A DNA stretch of 62,645 bases from the NCBI GenBank assembly GCA_036004665.1, contig DASYRG010000002.1, positions 1 through 62,645 on the forward strand. Direction: 5' to 3'. The DNA comes from JACQGZ01 sp036004665. GTDB lineage: Bacteria > Sysuimicrobiota > Sysuimicrobiia > Sysuimicrobiales > Humicultoraceae. The position numbers and the translations under genes are program-made. Under the pieces are notes generated by a model that saw only the letters and a program-made list of their open reading frames with translations, was not told where the DNA came from and did no database searches. Below are positions 40,243 through 48,559 of the stretch, one piece after another; positions within the stretch are counted from its first letter, which is position 1, and every line of letters starts with the position of its first letter.

Positions 40243-41523
40243 CTACACTTCCACGGCCGGGTAGCGGCGGAAGATCAGAGCGCCGGCGGCGGTGGATGCG
40301 GCGGCCACCACCAGCGCGACGCGCAGCCCCGCTGCCTCCGGGGGCGCCTGGCCCAGGCGGTCGAGCAGTCCTCCCAGTGCCCCGGCCGCGAGACTCGTCG
40401 CTCCGTTGAAGATCAACCCCTGAAACGCAAAGAACATTCCCTCGAGGCGTCCGCCGCCGGCACGACCGTGATCCTCAGCGATGGAAGCCAGCAGGGCGTT
40501 GGGGAGGATGAAGAGCGCGCCGATGGCAGGAGCGGCGGCGGCGAGGACCAGAGTGCCTTGCAAGACCGGCGAGAGTGAGACCGGCCACCGGCCGATCATC
40601 GCGGCGGGGAGGAGCAGGAGGGCCAGCAGGATCATGGCCGCGATCATGGTCCGCCGCGTCCCCCACCGGCGGACGGCTGTGCCCGTCAGGGGCAGCGAGA
40701 GGATGGTCGCGCCGAGGCTGATGCCCAGCACGCCGCCCACCGCCGCCTGGGCCAATCCCATCAGCACGGTCACGATCAACGCCAGGGCCAGGCTGATCAT
40801 GCTCAGCCCGAACCACATCGTCCCGATCGCTGGGATGAAGACGCGGAAGCGCCGGTCCGCCAGCACGGCGCGCAGCGACGCTCGCAGGGTGGCGGCGGGC
40901 TCGGTGGGGATCGATTCGCGGACGGCAAAGACGGGCGCCAGAAGCGCGACCAGGGCGACCGGCGCCAGGATGAGGCCCATCGCCGGGAATCCCAGGTGCG
41001 CGGAGAGCCAGGAGGAGCCGACGAAGGCGGCGCCGACGCCGGCGATATTGGCGGCCGCCTGCAGCGTGGTCACGCCTACACGGCCGGCGCCCCCGGCGGT
41101 GATCTCCGGGAGCAGCGACACGTAGGGGTTGAGCACCATCGTATAGAGGAAGAAGAAGAGCCCCAGGACGATCGTCAGGAAGATCGCGTTGGCGCGCACC
41201 GGCACGGCGGCGGGTGGATACCAGACCAGGACGAAGCAGATCGCCAGTAAGGGGGAGGCGGCGAGGATAAACGGGCGGCGGCGGCCGAAGCGGCTGCGCA
41301 GCCCGTCGCTCCAGTGCGCCACGAGAGGATCGGCGACCGCGTCGACGAGCCGGCCGACGGCCATCGCCAGCCCGACCACGGCGGGGGAGGCGCGCGCCGG
41401 CAGCGTCTGCCCCGGCGGAGGGGCGTAAAAGAAGAAGATCCAGAGCAGGACCGACTGCTGCAGCAGGCTGGCGCCGAACCCGCCGAGGGCATAGAGGAGG
41501 CGCGCCGCCGGAGAGAGCGGCAT
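40243..41523 (-). CDS. GPH-type (MelB/sucrose-like) cation symporter
   Basis: This 426-residue protein has about 12 membrane spans and the GPH/MelB fingerprint DAVADPLVAHWSDGLRSRFGRRRP (quoted in part as ADPLVAHWSDG and RSRFGRRRPF), which binds sugar and cation in relatives. The ATG at 41523 begins MPLSPAARLLYALGGFG, the natural start of this family; a longer open frame overlaps the aroC promoter and is not credible. Substrate may be a sugar or glycoside, not determined. It is read together with the AlkD-like gene and diverges from aroC. Confidence 0.85.
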   Translation of the reverse strand: MPLSPAARLLYALGGFGASLLQQSVLLWIFFFYAPPPGQTLPARASPAVVGLAMAVGRLVDAVADPLVAHWSDGLRSRFGRRRPFILAASPLLAICFVLVWYPPAAVPVRANAIFLTIVLGLFFFLYTMVLNPYVSLLPEITAGGAGRVGVTTLQAAANIAGVGAAFVGSSWLSAHLGFPAMGLILAPVALVALLAPVFAVRESIPTEPAATLRASLRAVLADRRFRVFIPAIGTMWFGLSMISLALALIVTVLMGLAQAAVGGVLGISLGATILSLPLTGTAVRRWGTRRTMIAAMILLALLLLPAAMIGRWPVSLSPVLQGTLVLAAAAPAIGALFILPNALLASIAEDHGRAGGGRLEGMFFAFQGLIFNGATSLAAGALGGLLDRLGQAPPEAAGLRVALVVAAASTAAGALIFRRYPAVEV

Positions 41524-41599
41524 AAACGTCAAACTTCGGCGGGGGGCCCATTCCGGCCTCTCCCATGCGTGCGGGCGGGTGATGATCGGGCGCGCCGCG

Positions 41600-41605
41600 T
41601 ATAAT
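41600..41605 (+). promoter_or_regulatory. Perfect -10 hexamer just before aroC
   Basis: TATAAT lies with its last base seven bases before the aroC ATG at 41613. RNA would start at or very near the start codon, so the aroC message may be leaderless. No good -35 is seen. There is also no ribosome site before aroC, which fits a leaderless transcript. Confidence 0.55.
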
Positions 41606-41612
41606 GACGGCA

Positions 41613-42734
41613 ATGTTGCGGTTTCTCACTGCGGGCGAGTCGCACGGCCGGGCGCTGGTGGCCATCCTCGAGGGGATGCCCGCGGGGCTGGCCGTAAGCG
41701 AGGAGGACATCGCCGCCGAGATGGCCCGCCGCCAGGGCGGATACGGGCGGGGCGGCCGCATGCAGATCGAACAAGACCGCGCCGAGATCGCCTCTGGAGT
41801 CATCCGCGGAGAGACCATCGGCGCGCCCATTGCACTGTGGATCGGCAACCGCGACTGGCGCCAGGATGAACCGGACATCACCAGGCCGCGCCCCGGCCAC
41901 ACCGACCTGGTGGGCGCGCAGAAGTACGGGTTCAGCGAGGTCCGGCGCGTGCTCGAGCGGGCCAGCGCCCGGGAGACCGCGGCGCGCGTGGCGGTGGGGG
42001 CGGTCTGCCGCAAGTTGCTGGCCGCCTTCGGCATCCGGCTGATCAGCCACGTCACCGAGATCGGCGGAGTGGTCATCCGCAGGCGCCCGGACAGCTGGGA
42101 GGAGGTCGCCGAACGCGCCGCGGCGTCGGCGGTGCGCTGCGTCGATCCCGAGGCGGAGAGTGAGATGAAGAGCGCCATCGATGACGCCGGGGAGCGCGGC
42201 GACACGCTGGGGGGCGTCTTCGAAGTGGTCGCGCTGGGGCTGCCCCCTGGACTGGGGTCGTACGTGCACTGGGACCGCAAGCTGGACGCGCGCCTCGCGG
42301 GAGCGCTGATGTCGATCAACGCGATCAAGGGCGTCGAGGTCGGGCTGGGGTTTGAGGCGGCCCGCACCCCGGGGTCGGCCGCGCACGACGAGATCCTCTA
42401 CAGTCGCGAACGCGGGTTTCACCGCGGCAGCGATCGGTCCGGCGGGACGGAGGGCGGCACCTCGACCGGCGATCCGCTGATCGTGCGGGCGGCGATGAAA
42501 CCCCTCTCCACGCTGAGGACGCCGCTGCGGTCGGTCGATCTGGTGACGAAGGAGCCGGTCGATGCGGTGGTGGTGCGCAGCGACGTCTGCGCGGTGCCCG
42601 CTGCGGGGGTGATCGGCGAGGCGATGGTCGCCTTCATCCTGGCGGACGCGTTCCTGGAGAAATTCGGCGGCGATGCGCTTGCCGATGTGCGGGCCTCCTA
42701 CCAGGCCTACATGGACCGCCTGCGCGAGATGTGA
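41613..42734 (+). CDS. aroC: Chorismate synthase
   Basis: This 373-residue FMN-dependent enzyme converts EPSP to chorismate, the last shikimate step. It starts MLRFLTAGESHGRALVAIL and carries RPGHTDLVGAQKYGF, RASARETAARVAVGAV (in part ERASARETAARV) and SGGTEGGTSTGDPL. The ATG at 41613 is preferred because the family begins MLRFLTAGESHG; an ATG three codons earlier overlaps the -10 hexamer. The stop overlaps the GTG of the next gene. It heads a rightward shikimate operon. Confidence 0.95.
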   Translation: MLRFLTAGESHGRALVAILEGMPAGLAVSEEDIAAEMARRQGGYGRGGRMQIEQDRAEIASGVIRGETIGAPIALWIGNRDWRQDEPDITRPRPGHTDLVGAQKYGFSEVRRVLERASARETAARVAVGAVCRKLLAAFGIRLISHVTEIGGVVIRRRPDSWEEVAERAAASAVRCVDPEAESEMKSAIDDAGERGDTLGGVFEVVALGLPPGLGSYVHWDRKLDARLAGALMSINAIKGVEVGLGFEAARTPGSAAHDEILYSRERGFHRGSDRSGGTEGGTSTGDPLIVRAAMKPLSTLRTPLRSVDLVTKEPVDAVVVRSDVCAVPAAGVIGEAMVAFILADAFLEKFGGDALADVRASYQAYMDRLREM

Positions 42735-44350
42735 GCGGTGCCCTGACGATGCGCAACGTGGTGCTGATTGGGATGCCTGGATCCGGGAAGAGCACGGTGG
42801 GGCGGCGCGTGGCCGAAATCCTGGGGTGGCCGCTGGTGGATACCGATGCCATCGTCGCACGGCGCGCGGGCCGGTCGGTCGAAGAGATCTTTGCCCAGGA
42901 GGGTGAGGCGGCTTTCCGGCGGATGGAACGGCTGGCTGTGCGGGAGGCGGCGGCGACGCGTCCTGCCGTCATCGCCACCGGGGGCGGGGTGGTCCTCGAT
43001 ACAGGCAGCATGGCGGCGCTGCGCCGGCGCGGGGTGATCGTTTCGCTGGCGGCGACGCCGGAGGCGTTGCTGGCGCGGGTGGGCCCCGACGGCGGGGGGC
43101 GCCCGCTGCTGGGCCCAGATCCCGCGGCCCGTGTCGCCGCGCTGGCGACCGAGCGGGCGCCGCGCTACGCGCAGGCGGACCTGACGCTGGACGCCAGCCG
43201 GCCGGTGGAGGACCTGGCGGAGGAGCTGCTGACTGCGCTGACGCTCCTGAGTTCAGACACGGTCGCGGTGGCGTTGGGGGCGCGCGCATACGACGTGCGC
43301 ATCGGCGCGGGGATCCTCGATCTGCTTGGGTGGGAAGCGCGGCGCCGGCTCCCGGCGGCGCGGCAGGCGGTGGTGCTGACCCACCCCAGGCTGGCGCGGA
43401 AGTTCGGCGTGCGGGCGAGACGTGTCCTCCAGGCGGCCGGGTTCGCCACCTCCTCGATCACGGTCCCGGAAGGGGAACGATCCAAGAGCCTGCGCAGCGC
43501 CTCGGCGGTGTTCGACGCGATGCTGGCCGCGGGGGTGGAACGCGGGGCGGTGGTCGTCGGACTGGGCGGCGGGGTGATCGGTGACCTGGCGGGGTTCGTC
43601 GCGGGCACGTACATGCGGGGCCTCTCCCTCATCCACGTACCCACGACGCTGCTGGCGCAGGTGGACAGCGCCATCGGAGGGAAGGCGGCGGTGAACCATC
43701 CCCGGGCGAAGAACGCGATCGGCGTCATCTGGCAGCCCGTCCTGGTGCTGTCGGACGTCGAGGCGCTGCGCGGCGCGCCGGTCGCCGTGATCCGCGCCGG
43801 CCTGGCCGAGGCGGTGAAACACGGGATGATCGCCGACGCCGGGTATCTGTCCTTCATGGAGGAACGGGTCGAGGCGCTGCTGGCCCGCGACCTCGAGGCG
43901 CTGGCCGAGTGCGTACGGCGGTCCGCGGCCATCAAGGCCCGGATCGTGGAGCAGGACGAACGGGAGTCCGGCCTCCGCCGGCTCCTCAACTACGGACACA
44001 CGGTGGGCCACGCGCTGGAGATACGATCGGCCGGGCGGCTGTCGCATGGGGAATGCGTCGCCGCCGGCATGGCGGTGGAAGGGTGGATCGCCATGCGCCT
44101 TGGGCTGTCGAGTCCAGAGACGCTCCGCCGGCAGAACGCGCTCCTGAGGGAGGCGGGATTGCCCACGGCGCTGCCGTCGGGCAGTCCCGAAGCGGGCCCT
44201 CTCATCGAGACGATGCGCCTCGACAAGAAGACGAGCGGCGGGGAGATGCGGTTCACACTCCTGCGGGCGCCGGGGGAGGGGTTGATCGATCAGGCGGTCC
44301 CTGAGGCCCTCTTGCGAGAGGCGCTGGTGGCATGCCGCGCGTCCTCGTAA
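42731..44350 (+). CDS. aroKB: Bifunctional shikimate kinase / 3-dehydroquinate synthase
   Basis: This 539-residue chain joins two shikimate-pathway enzymes. Residues about 8-175 are AroK, with the P-loop GMPGSGKSTVGRR and the FRRMERLAVRE and ATGGGVVLD segments. Residues about 176-535 are AroB, with GLGGGVIGDLAGFVAG, HVPTTLLAQVDSAIGGK, the metal site in GLAEAVKHGMI and LNYGHTVGHALE. The reading frame is continuous with no stop, so the fusion is real. Thermotoga has a similar AroKB protein. The start is a GTG at 42731 overlapping aroC, with an ATG six codons later. It overlaps aroQ by 19 bases. Confidence 0.95.
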   Translation: MSGALTMRNVVLIGMPGSGKSTVGRRVAEILGWPLVDTDAIVARRAGRSVEEIFAQEGEAAFRRMERLAVREAAATRPAVIATGGGVVLDTGSMAALRRRGVIVSLAATPEALLARVGPDGGGRPLLGPDPAARVAALATERAPRYAQADLTLDASRPVEDLAEELLTALTLLSSDTVAVALGARAYDVRIGAGILDLLGWEARRRLPAARQAVVLTHPRLARKFGVRARRVLQAAGFATSSITVPEGERSKSLRSASAVFDAMLAAGVERGAVVVGLGGGVIGDLAGFVAGTYMRGLSLIHVPTTLLAQVDSAIGGKAAVNHPRAKNAIGVIWQPVLVLSDVEALRGAPVAVIRAGLAEAVKHGMIADAGYLSFMEERVEALLARDLEALAECVRRSAAIKARIVEQDERESGLRRLLNYGHTVGHALEIRSAGRLSHGECVAAGMAVEGWIAMRLGLSSPETLRRQNALLREAGLPTALPSGSPEAGPLIETMRLDKKTSGGEMRFTLLRAPGEGLIDQAVPEALLREALVACRASS

Positions 44351-44775
44351 TCTTCGGGCCGAACCTGAACCTCCTCGGCGAGCGAGAGCCGGAGGTATAC
44401 GGCGGGGAGTCGTTTGAGGCTTTGAGCGCGCGGATTGAGAAGGCGGCCGAGGCCGAGGGCGTGGAGGTCGAGGTCTTTCACTCCAACCACGAGGGGTCGA
44501 TCATCGACCGCCTACAGGCTGCCCGGCAGACGGCTCACGCCGTGGTCCTCAATCCGGGCGGGCTGACGCACACCTCGGTGGCGCTGCGCGACGCGGTGGC
44601 CTCCATCGCGATTCCCGTCATCGAAGCCCACCTGACGAATCCCTTCCGGCGCGAGCCCTTCCGCCGGCGCTCCCTGCTCGCGCCGGTCTGCGTGGGGACG
44701 ATCCAGGGATTCGGCGCGGAGTCGATGGTCCTGGCGGTGCGCGCCGCCGCGGGGCTGGTCCGGGGTCGAGGTTAG
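44332..44775 (+). CDS. aroQ: 3-dehydroquinate dehydratase, type II
   Basis: This 147-residue enzyme forms 3-dehydroshikimate. It begins RVLVIFGPNLNLLGERE, with the catalytic Tyr in EVYGG, and carries HSNHEGSIIDRL, NPGGLTHTSVAL and EAHLTNPFRREPFR, all type II hallmarks. Type II is a small dodecameric enzyme, unrelated to AroD. It overlaps the end of aroKB by 19 bases, and chorismate mutase follows one base after its stop. Confidence 0.95.
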   Translation: MPRVLVIFGPNLNLLGEREPEVYGGESFEALSARIEKAAEAEGVEVEVFHSNHEGSIIDRLQAARQTAHAVVLNPGGLTHTSVALRDAVASIAIPVIEAHLTNPFRREPFRRRSLLAPVCVGTIQGFGAESMVLAVRAAAGLVRGRG

Positions 44776-44776
44776 A

Positions 44777-45181
44777 GTGCACATTCGAGGCATTCGCGGA
44801 GCCACCACCGCACCGGCGAATACCGCCGAGGCGATCCTCGAGGCGACGCGCGAGCTGCTGGCCGCGATCGTCGACGAGAACCGCGTCGAAGCGGATGAGA
44901 TCGCCGCGGTCCTGTTCACCTGCACCGAAGATTTGACCGCGGCGTTTCCCGCGGAGGCGGGGCGGGCGCTGGGATGGGCCGACGTCCCGTTGATCACCGC
45001 CCGGGAGATCGACGTTCCCGGCGCGGTGGCCCGCTGCATCCGTGTCCTCATTTTCTGGAACACGCCGCTGTCGCAGGAAGAGGTCGCCCACATCTACCTG
45101 CGCGGGGCCGAGTCGCTGCGTCCCGATCTGGCCCGCAGCACCCGCCGGGGCCGCGCCCCCACGCCTCACAGCGAGACGTGA
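44777..45181 (+). CDS. aroH: Chorismate mutase, AroH type
   Basis: This 134-residue protein rearranges chorismate to prephenate. It starts IRGIRGATTAPANTAEAIL, with the AroH-class RGIRGATT, then DEIAAVLFTCTEDLTAAFPA and LIFWNTPLSQEEVAHIYLRGA (shown in part). AroH-type monofunctional mutases are typical of Gram-positive bacteria and cyanobacteria-like lineages. The start is a GTG at 44777, two bases after the aroQ stop. The stop overlaps the GTG of aroA. Together with tyrA at 54863 it feeds Tyr synthesis; prephenate dehydratase is not in the window. Confidence 0.92.
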   Translation: MHIRGIRGATTAPANTAEAILEATRELLAAIVDENRVEADEIAAVLFTCTEDLTAAFPAEAGRALGWADVPLITAREIDVPGAVARCIRVLIFWNTPLSQEEVAHIYLRGAESLRPDLARSTRRGRAPTPHSET

Positions 45182-46464
45182 CGGAGGCGGCACGGAGCAT
45201 CTCCCCCGTGGCCGGTCCGGTCTCCGCGCTCGTGCGCATCCCGGGAAGCAAGAGCATCACCAACCGGGCGCTGACCCTGGGGGCGCTCGCGCACGGTCGC
45301 ACCGTGATCGAGGGGGCGCTTTTCAGCGACGACACCCTGCTCATGGCCATCGGGCTGCGGGCGCTGGGGTTGGTCGTCGAGGCCGATCCGGAGGGGGAGC
45401 GGTTCACCGTCTGGGGCCAGGGCGGGCGCATCCCCGCGGCGGACGCGTCGATCGATGCGGGCAATGCCGGCACCGTCGCCCGGTTCCTCACCGCGGCAGC
45501 CGCGCTGGGATCGGGGCGCTATCTCATCGACGGCTCTCCGCGGATGCGCGAGCGTCCCATCGGCGACCTCGTGGCCGCCCTGCGGGCCCTCGGCGGTGAC
45601 CTGGAGGCGCCGTCCGGCGCTCCGCCGGTCCTGATCCGGGGGCGCGGTCTGGCCGGAGGGAAGGCGGCGGTGCGGGGTGAGGCGAGCAGCCAGTTTCTCT
45701 CGGCGCTGCTCCTGGTGGCGCCTCTGGCTCGCGGGGCCGTGGAGCTGACCACGGAGGGCGGACTCGTGGCCGCCCCTTACGTGGACATGACCGTGGAGAT
45801 GATGCGGGCGTTCGGCGCGGACCCCCGGCGCGCCGGCAACGTCTTTCGGATCACGCCGGGACGATACGACGCCCGGGCCTACGTGGTCGAGCCCGATGCC
45901 AGCAGCGCCTCCTACTTCTTCGCCGCCGCGGCGATCACCGGAGGGCGGGTGGCCGTGCCCGGGTTGACGCGGAACTCCCTGCAGGGCGACCTGGAGTTCG
46001 TCGACGTACTCGTCCGGATGGGGTGCGAGGCCTCTTGGAGCGAAGCGGGCGTCTCGGTGAGCGGACCACAGCGGCTGCGCGGGGTGGACGTCGACCTCAA
46101 CCGGATCTCGGACATGACGATGACGCTCGCCGCGATGGCGCCCTTCGCCGATGGGGTGGTGCGCATCCGCAACGTCGCGCACATCCGGCGTCAGGAGTCC
46201 GACCGCCTGGCCGCGCTCGCGACGGAATTGCGCCGTCTGGGTCAGGAGGTCCGGGAGCTCCCTGACGGGCTGGAGATCCATCCCCGCCCGCTCAGGCCGG
46301 CCCTCGTGCAGACCTACGGCGACCACCGCATCGCCATGGCGTTTGCTGTAACGGGCCTGCGGGCGGGAGAGGTGACGATCGCCGACCCGGAGTGCGTCCG
46401 AAAGACCTTCCCCGATTTCTTTGCGCGCCTGGACCGCGTCGCAGCACCCGACGGACGCGGGTGA
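45178..46464 (+). CDS. aroA: 3-phosphoshikimate 1-carboxyvinyltransferase (EPSP synthase)
   Basis: This 428-residue enzyme joins shikimate-3-phosphate with PEP. It shows VRIPGSKSITNRALTLGALA, DAGNAGTVARFL (the phosphate-binding motif), SSQFLSALLL, and HRIAMAFAVTGL near the end. The start is a GTG at 45178 overlapping the aroH stop (GTGA), which trims a long upstream open stretch. Length is normal. Its stop overlaps the start of a secreted-protein gene, so that gene may be in the same operon. Confidence 0.95.
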   Translation: MTEAARSISPVAGPVSALVRIPGSKSITNRALTLGALAHGRTVIEGALFSDDTLLMAIGLRALGLVVEADPEGERFTVWGQGGRIPAADASIDAGNAGTVARFLTAAAALGSGRYLIDGSPRMRERPIGDLVAALRALGGDLEAPSGAPPVLIRGRGLAGGKAAVRGEASSQFLSALLLVAPLARGAVELTTEGGLVAAPYVDMTVEMMRAFGADPRRAGNVFRITPGRYDARAYVVEPDASSASYFFAAAAITGGRVAVPGLTRNSLQGDLEFVDVLVRMGCEASWSEAGVSVSGPQRLRGVDVDLNRISDMTMTLAAMAPFADGVVRIRNVAHIRRQESDRLAALATELRRLGQEVRELPDGLEIHPRPLRPALVQTYGDHRIAMAFAVTGLRAGEVTIADPECVRKTFPDFFARLDRVAAPDGRG

Positions 46465-47567
46465 GACCTCCCCGATGCGCCGGCGGCGTTCGGCCGGTCC
46501 TTCTCCTCGCCGTATCGTTGCTGGTCGGCGCCCCGGTCAGCGGCGCCGCGGGTCAGCAGGCGCCGCAGGCTCTCCTGGCGGGCGCGCTCGCCGCCGAACG
46601 GATCTTCATCCACGATCAGAATCATCTGGGGCCGCTCGATCAGGTCCTCGCCGCCGTGAGAGGCGTGATGGCCGAGGACGATCCACTCCGTGCGGCGCTG
46701 CTGGAGCGACTCTCGCACCCGCGGCCCGATCGGTTTTTCTCGGAGACCGGCGCACCTGCGGAGGGAGCATCGGAGGGGTCCGGCCCGGACATCCGGAGCG
46801 TCGTGCTCGCCTTCGGACCGCTGGCTGTGCAGGTGGAGTTCGTCCTGACGGCGCCGCCGGCATTCCCCGGAAGTGCTTTTGTGATTGCCTTCAGGCTGCC
46901 GGCGCCCGATCCCGACATCCCGATGGGACGATGGGTTGCGCCCGAGGATGCGGCCATAATCGCTCGGTTTCACGGCGTCGCCAGCTGGACGCTGCGAGCG
47001 GCGCTGGGGGATGGGGAGGAGCGCTCGATTCCCGGCACCGTCGAGGCGGACGGCGTCACGGTGCGCATCGGGCTCCCCATCGCGACGATCGCAGGACTAG
47101 GGTTGGCGCGGCCGGGCATCCAGATGGCGTTTCGCGCCGTCGGCCCGCCCCCGAGGGCCGTCGTGGACCGGGCCCCCGAGCGGGGTGGGCTGCAGATCGG
47201 CCTTCCGGGCCGGATGAACGGAGATGCCGTCGCCGTCATCGAGCAGGTCGACTTCGACGGAGATGGCCGCGGCGATCTCTTCTACTACGACGCGGACAAC
47301 AATGGCCGGATCGACGCCGCGGGCCGGGATCGGAATGGAGACGGGCGCATCGAGTTTCTGGCCGCCGAGGGGCCGGGCCGGTTTCTCGACCGGGAAGGCC
47401 GACCCGCCGAGTTTCCCCGCGTCGACCGGCTGCGCGTCGGGCGGCGGCAGGCCTACCGGCTGTCAAACGGGCAGGCCACCTACATGACCGTCATCGAGGA
47501 TCTGAACGGGGACGGCGATGTCGCCGACGCGGAGGAGTTTCGCGGCTTCTACATCTCGCCCCCGTAG
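46461..47567 (+). CDS. Secreted protein with calcium-loop-like repeats, unknown function
   Basis: I do not recognise a named family. The 368-residue protein starts at a GTG that overlaps the aroA stop and has a signal peptide (VRPVLLLAVSLLVGAPVSG, cleavage near AAGQQ). The middle (about 110-250) is beta-rich. The C-terminal part holds Asp/Asn-rich loops resembling EF-hand, dockerin or thrombospondin-3 calcium sites: DFDGDGRGDLF, DADNNGRIDAAG, DRNGDGRIEF and DLNGDGDVADAEEF. Such loops bind calcium outside the cell. Placement between aroA and a MoxR operon gives no functional hint. Confidence 0.7.
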   Translation: MRPPRCAGGVRPVLLLAVSLLVGAPVSGAAGQQAPQALLAGALAAERIFIHDQNHLGPLDQVLAAVRGVMAEDDPLRAALLERLSHPRPDRFFSETGAPAEGASEGSGPDIRSVVLAFGPLAVQVEFVLTAPPAFPGSAFVIAFRLPAPDPDIPMGRWVAPEDAAIIARFHGVASWTLRAALGDGEERSIPGTVEADGVTVRIGLPIATIAGLGLARPGIQMAFRAVGPPPRAVVDRAPERGGLQIGLPGRMNGDAVAVIEQVDFDGDGRGDLFYYDADNNGRIDAAGRDRNGDGRIEFLAAEGPGRFLDREGRPAEFPRVDRLRVGRRQAYRLSNGQATYMTVIEDLNGDGDVADAEEFRGFYISPP

Positions 47568-47584
47568 CCCGTTTGTTATGATGT

Positions 47585-48559
47585 GTGAACTCCGAGGGGG
47601 TGTCGTCGATCGAGCGGATCGCCGTCCTGGCGGCACGGGTGAGAGAGAACGTGGAGCGCGTCATCGTCGGCGCTGCAGAGGCCATCGACCTCGCGCTCGT
47701 GGCGCTCCTCACCGACGGGCACATCCTGATCGAAGACGTGCCGGGGACCGGCAAAACGATGCTGGCGAAAGCGCTGGCCCGCTCCATCGGCTGCACTTAC
47801 CGGCGCATCCAATGCACCCCCGACCTCCTGCCCTCGGACATCACCGGACTCTACTACTTCAACCAGCGCGCGCAGGAGTTCGAGTTCCGGCCCGGCCCGG
47901 TCTTCGCCCAGATCCTGCTCGCCGACGAGATCAACCGCGCCACCCCGCGCACGCAGGCGGCGCTGCTGGAGGCGATGCAGGAGCAGCAGGTGACGGTGGA
48001 GGGGGCGACCTATCCGCTGCCCCGGCCCTTCCTCGTGCTGGCGACGCAGAACCCGATCGAACTGCAAGGTACTTTTCCTCTTCCTGAAGCCCAACTGGAC
48101 CGCTTCCTCCTGCGCCTGACCCTGGGCTATCCGGACGCCGAGCGCGAGCGGGAGATCCTGAGGCGCTTCGCAACCGGCGATCCCCTGGCGGACCTCGAGC
48201 CGGTGGCTACCGCGGATGAGTTGCTGGATGCGCGTCTCCGCGTCCGGGAGGTGGTGGTGGCCGCAGTTGTGGAGGGCTACATCGTGGACCTCGCCCGGGA
48301 GACGCGCCGCCACGCCGAGATCGAATTGGGATTGAGCCCGCGCGGCACGCTGGCGCTGCACCGATCCTCCCAGGCGCTGGCCGCAGTGCGCGGGCGCACG
48401 TTTGTGCTGCCCGACGACGTGAAGGCACTGGCCCCCGCGGTGATCCCGCACCGGCTGATCCTCTCGACGCACGCGCGATTGCGTGAGCGCAGCGCCGCCG
48501 AGCTCACGGCAGAGATTCTCCACGCGGTCCCCGCTCCAGTCGAACAGGAAGCGCGCTGA
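47585..48559 (+). CDS. MoxR-family AAA+ ATPase
   Basis: This 324-residue ATPase acts as a chaperone-like maturation factor with the following two genes. It has Walker A DVPGTGKTMLAKALA, Walker B ILLADEINRATPRTQAALLE and the MoxR motif GTFPLPEAQLDRFLLR. It ends one base before the DUF58 gene start (overlapping), and starts at a GTG 17 bases after the secreted-protein gene. MoxR-DUF58 pairs are widespread and often help load metal or other proteins at the cell surface; the client here is unknown. Confidence 0.92.
   Translation: MNSEGVSSIERIAVLAARVRENVERVIVGAAEAIDLALVALLTDGHILIEDVPGTGKTMLAKALARSIGCTYRRIQCTPDLLPSDITGLYYFNQRAQEFEFRPGPVFAQILLADEINRATPRTQAALLEAMQEQQVTVEGATYPLPRPFLVLATQNPIELQGTFPLPEAQLDRFLLRLTLGYPDAEREREILRRFATGDPLADLEPVATADELLDARLRVREVVVAAVVEGYIVDLARETRRHAEIELGLSPRGTLALHRSSQALAAVRGRTFVLPDDVKALAPAVIPHRLILSTHARLRERSAAELTAEILHAVPAPVEQEAR

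Noticed and set aside
44974..45177. An upstream extension of the aroA reading frame.
   Set aside because: It overlaps most of aroH in another frame and has no family similarity; the GTG at 45178 fits EPSP synthase.
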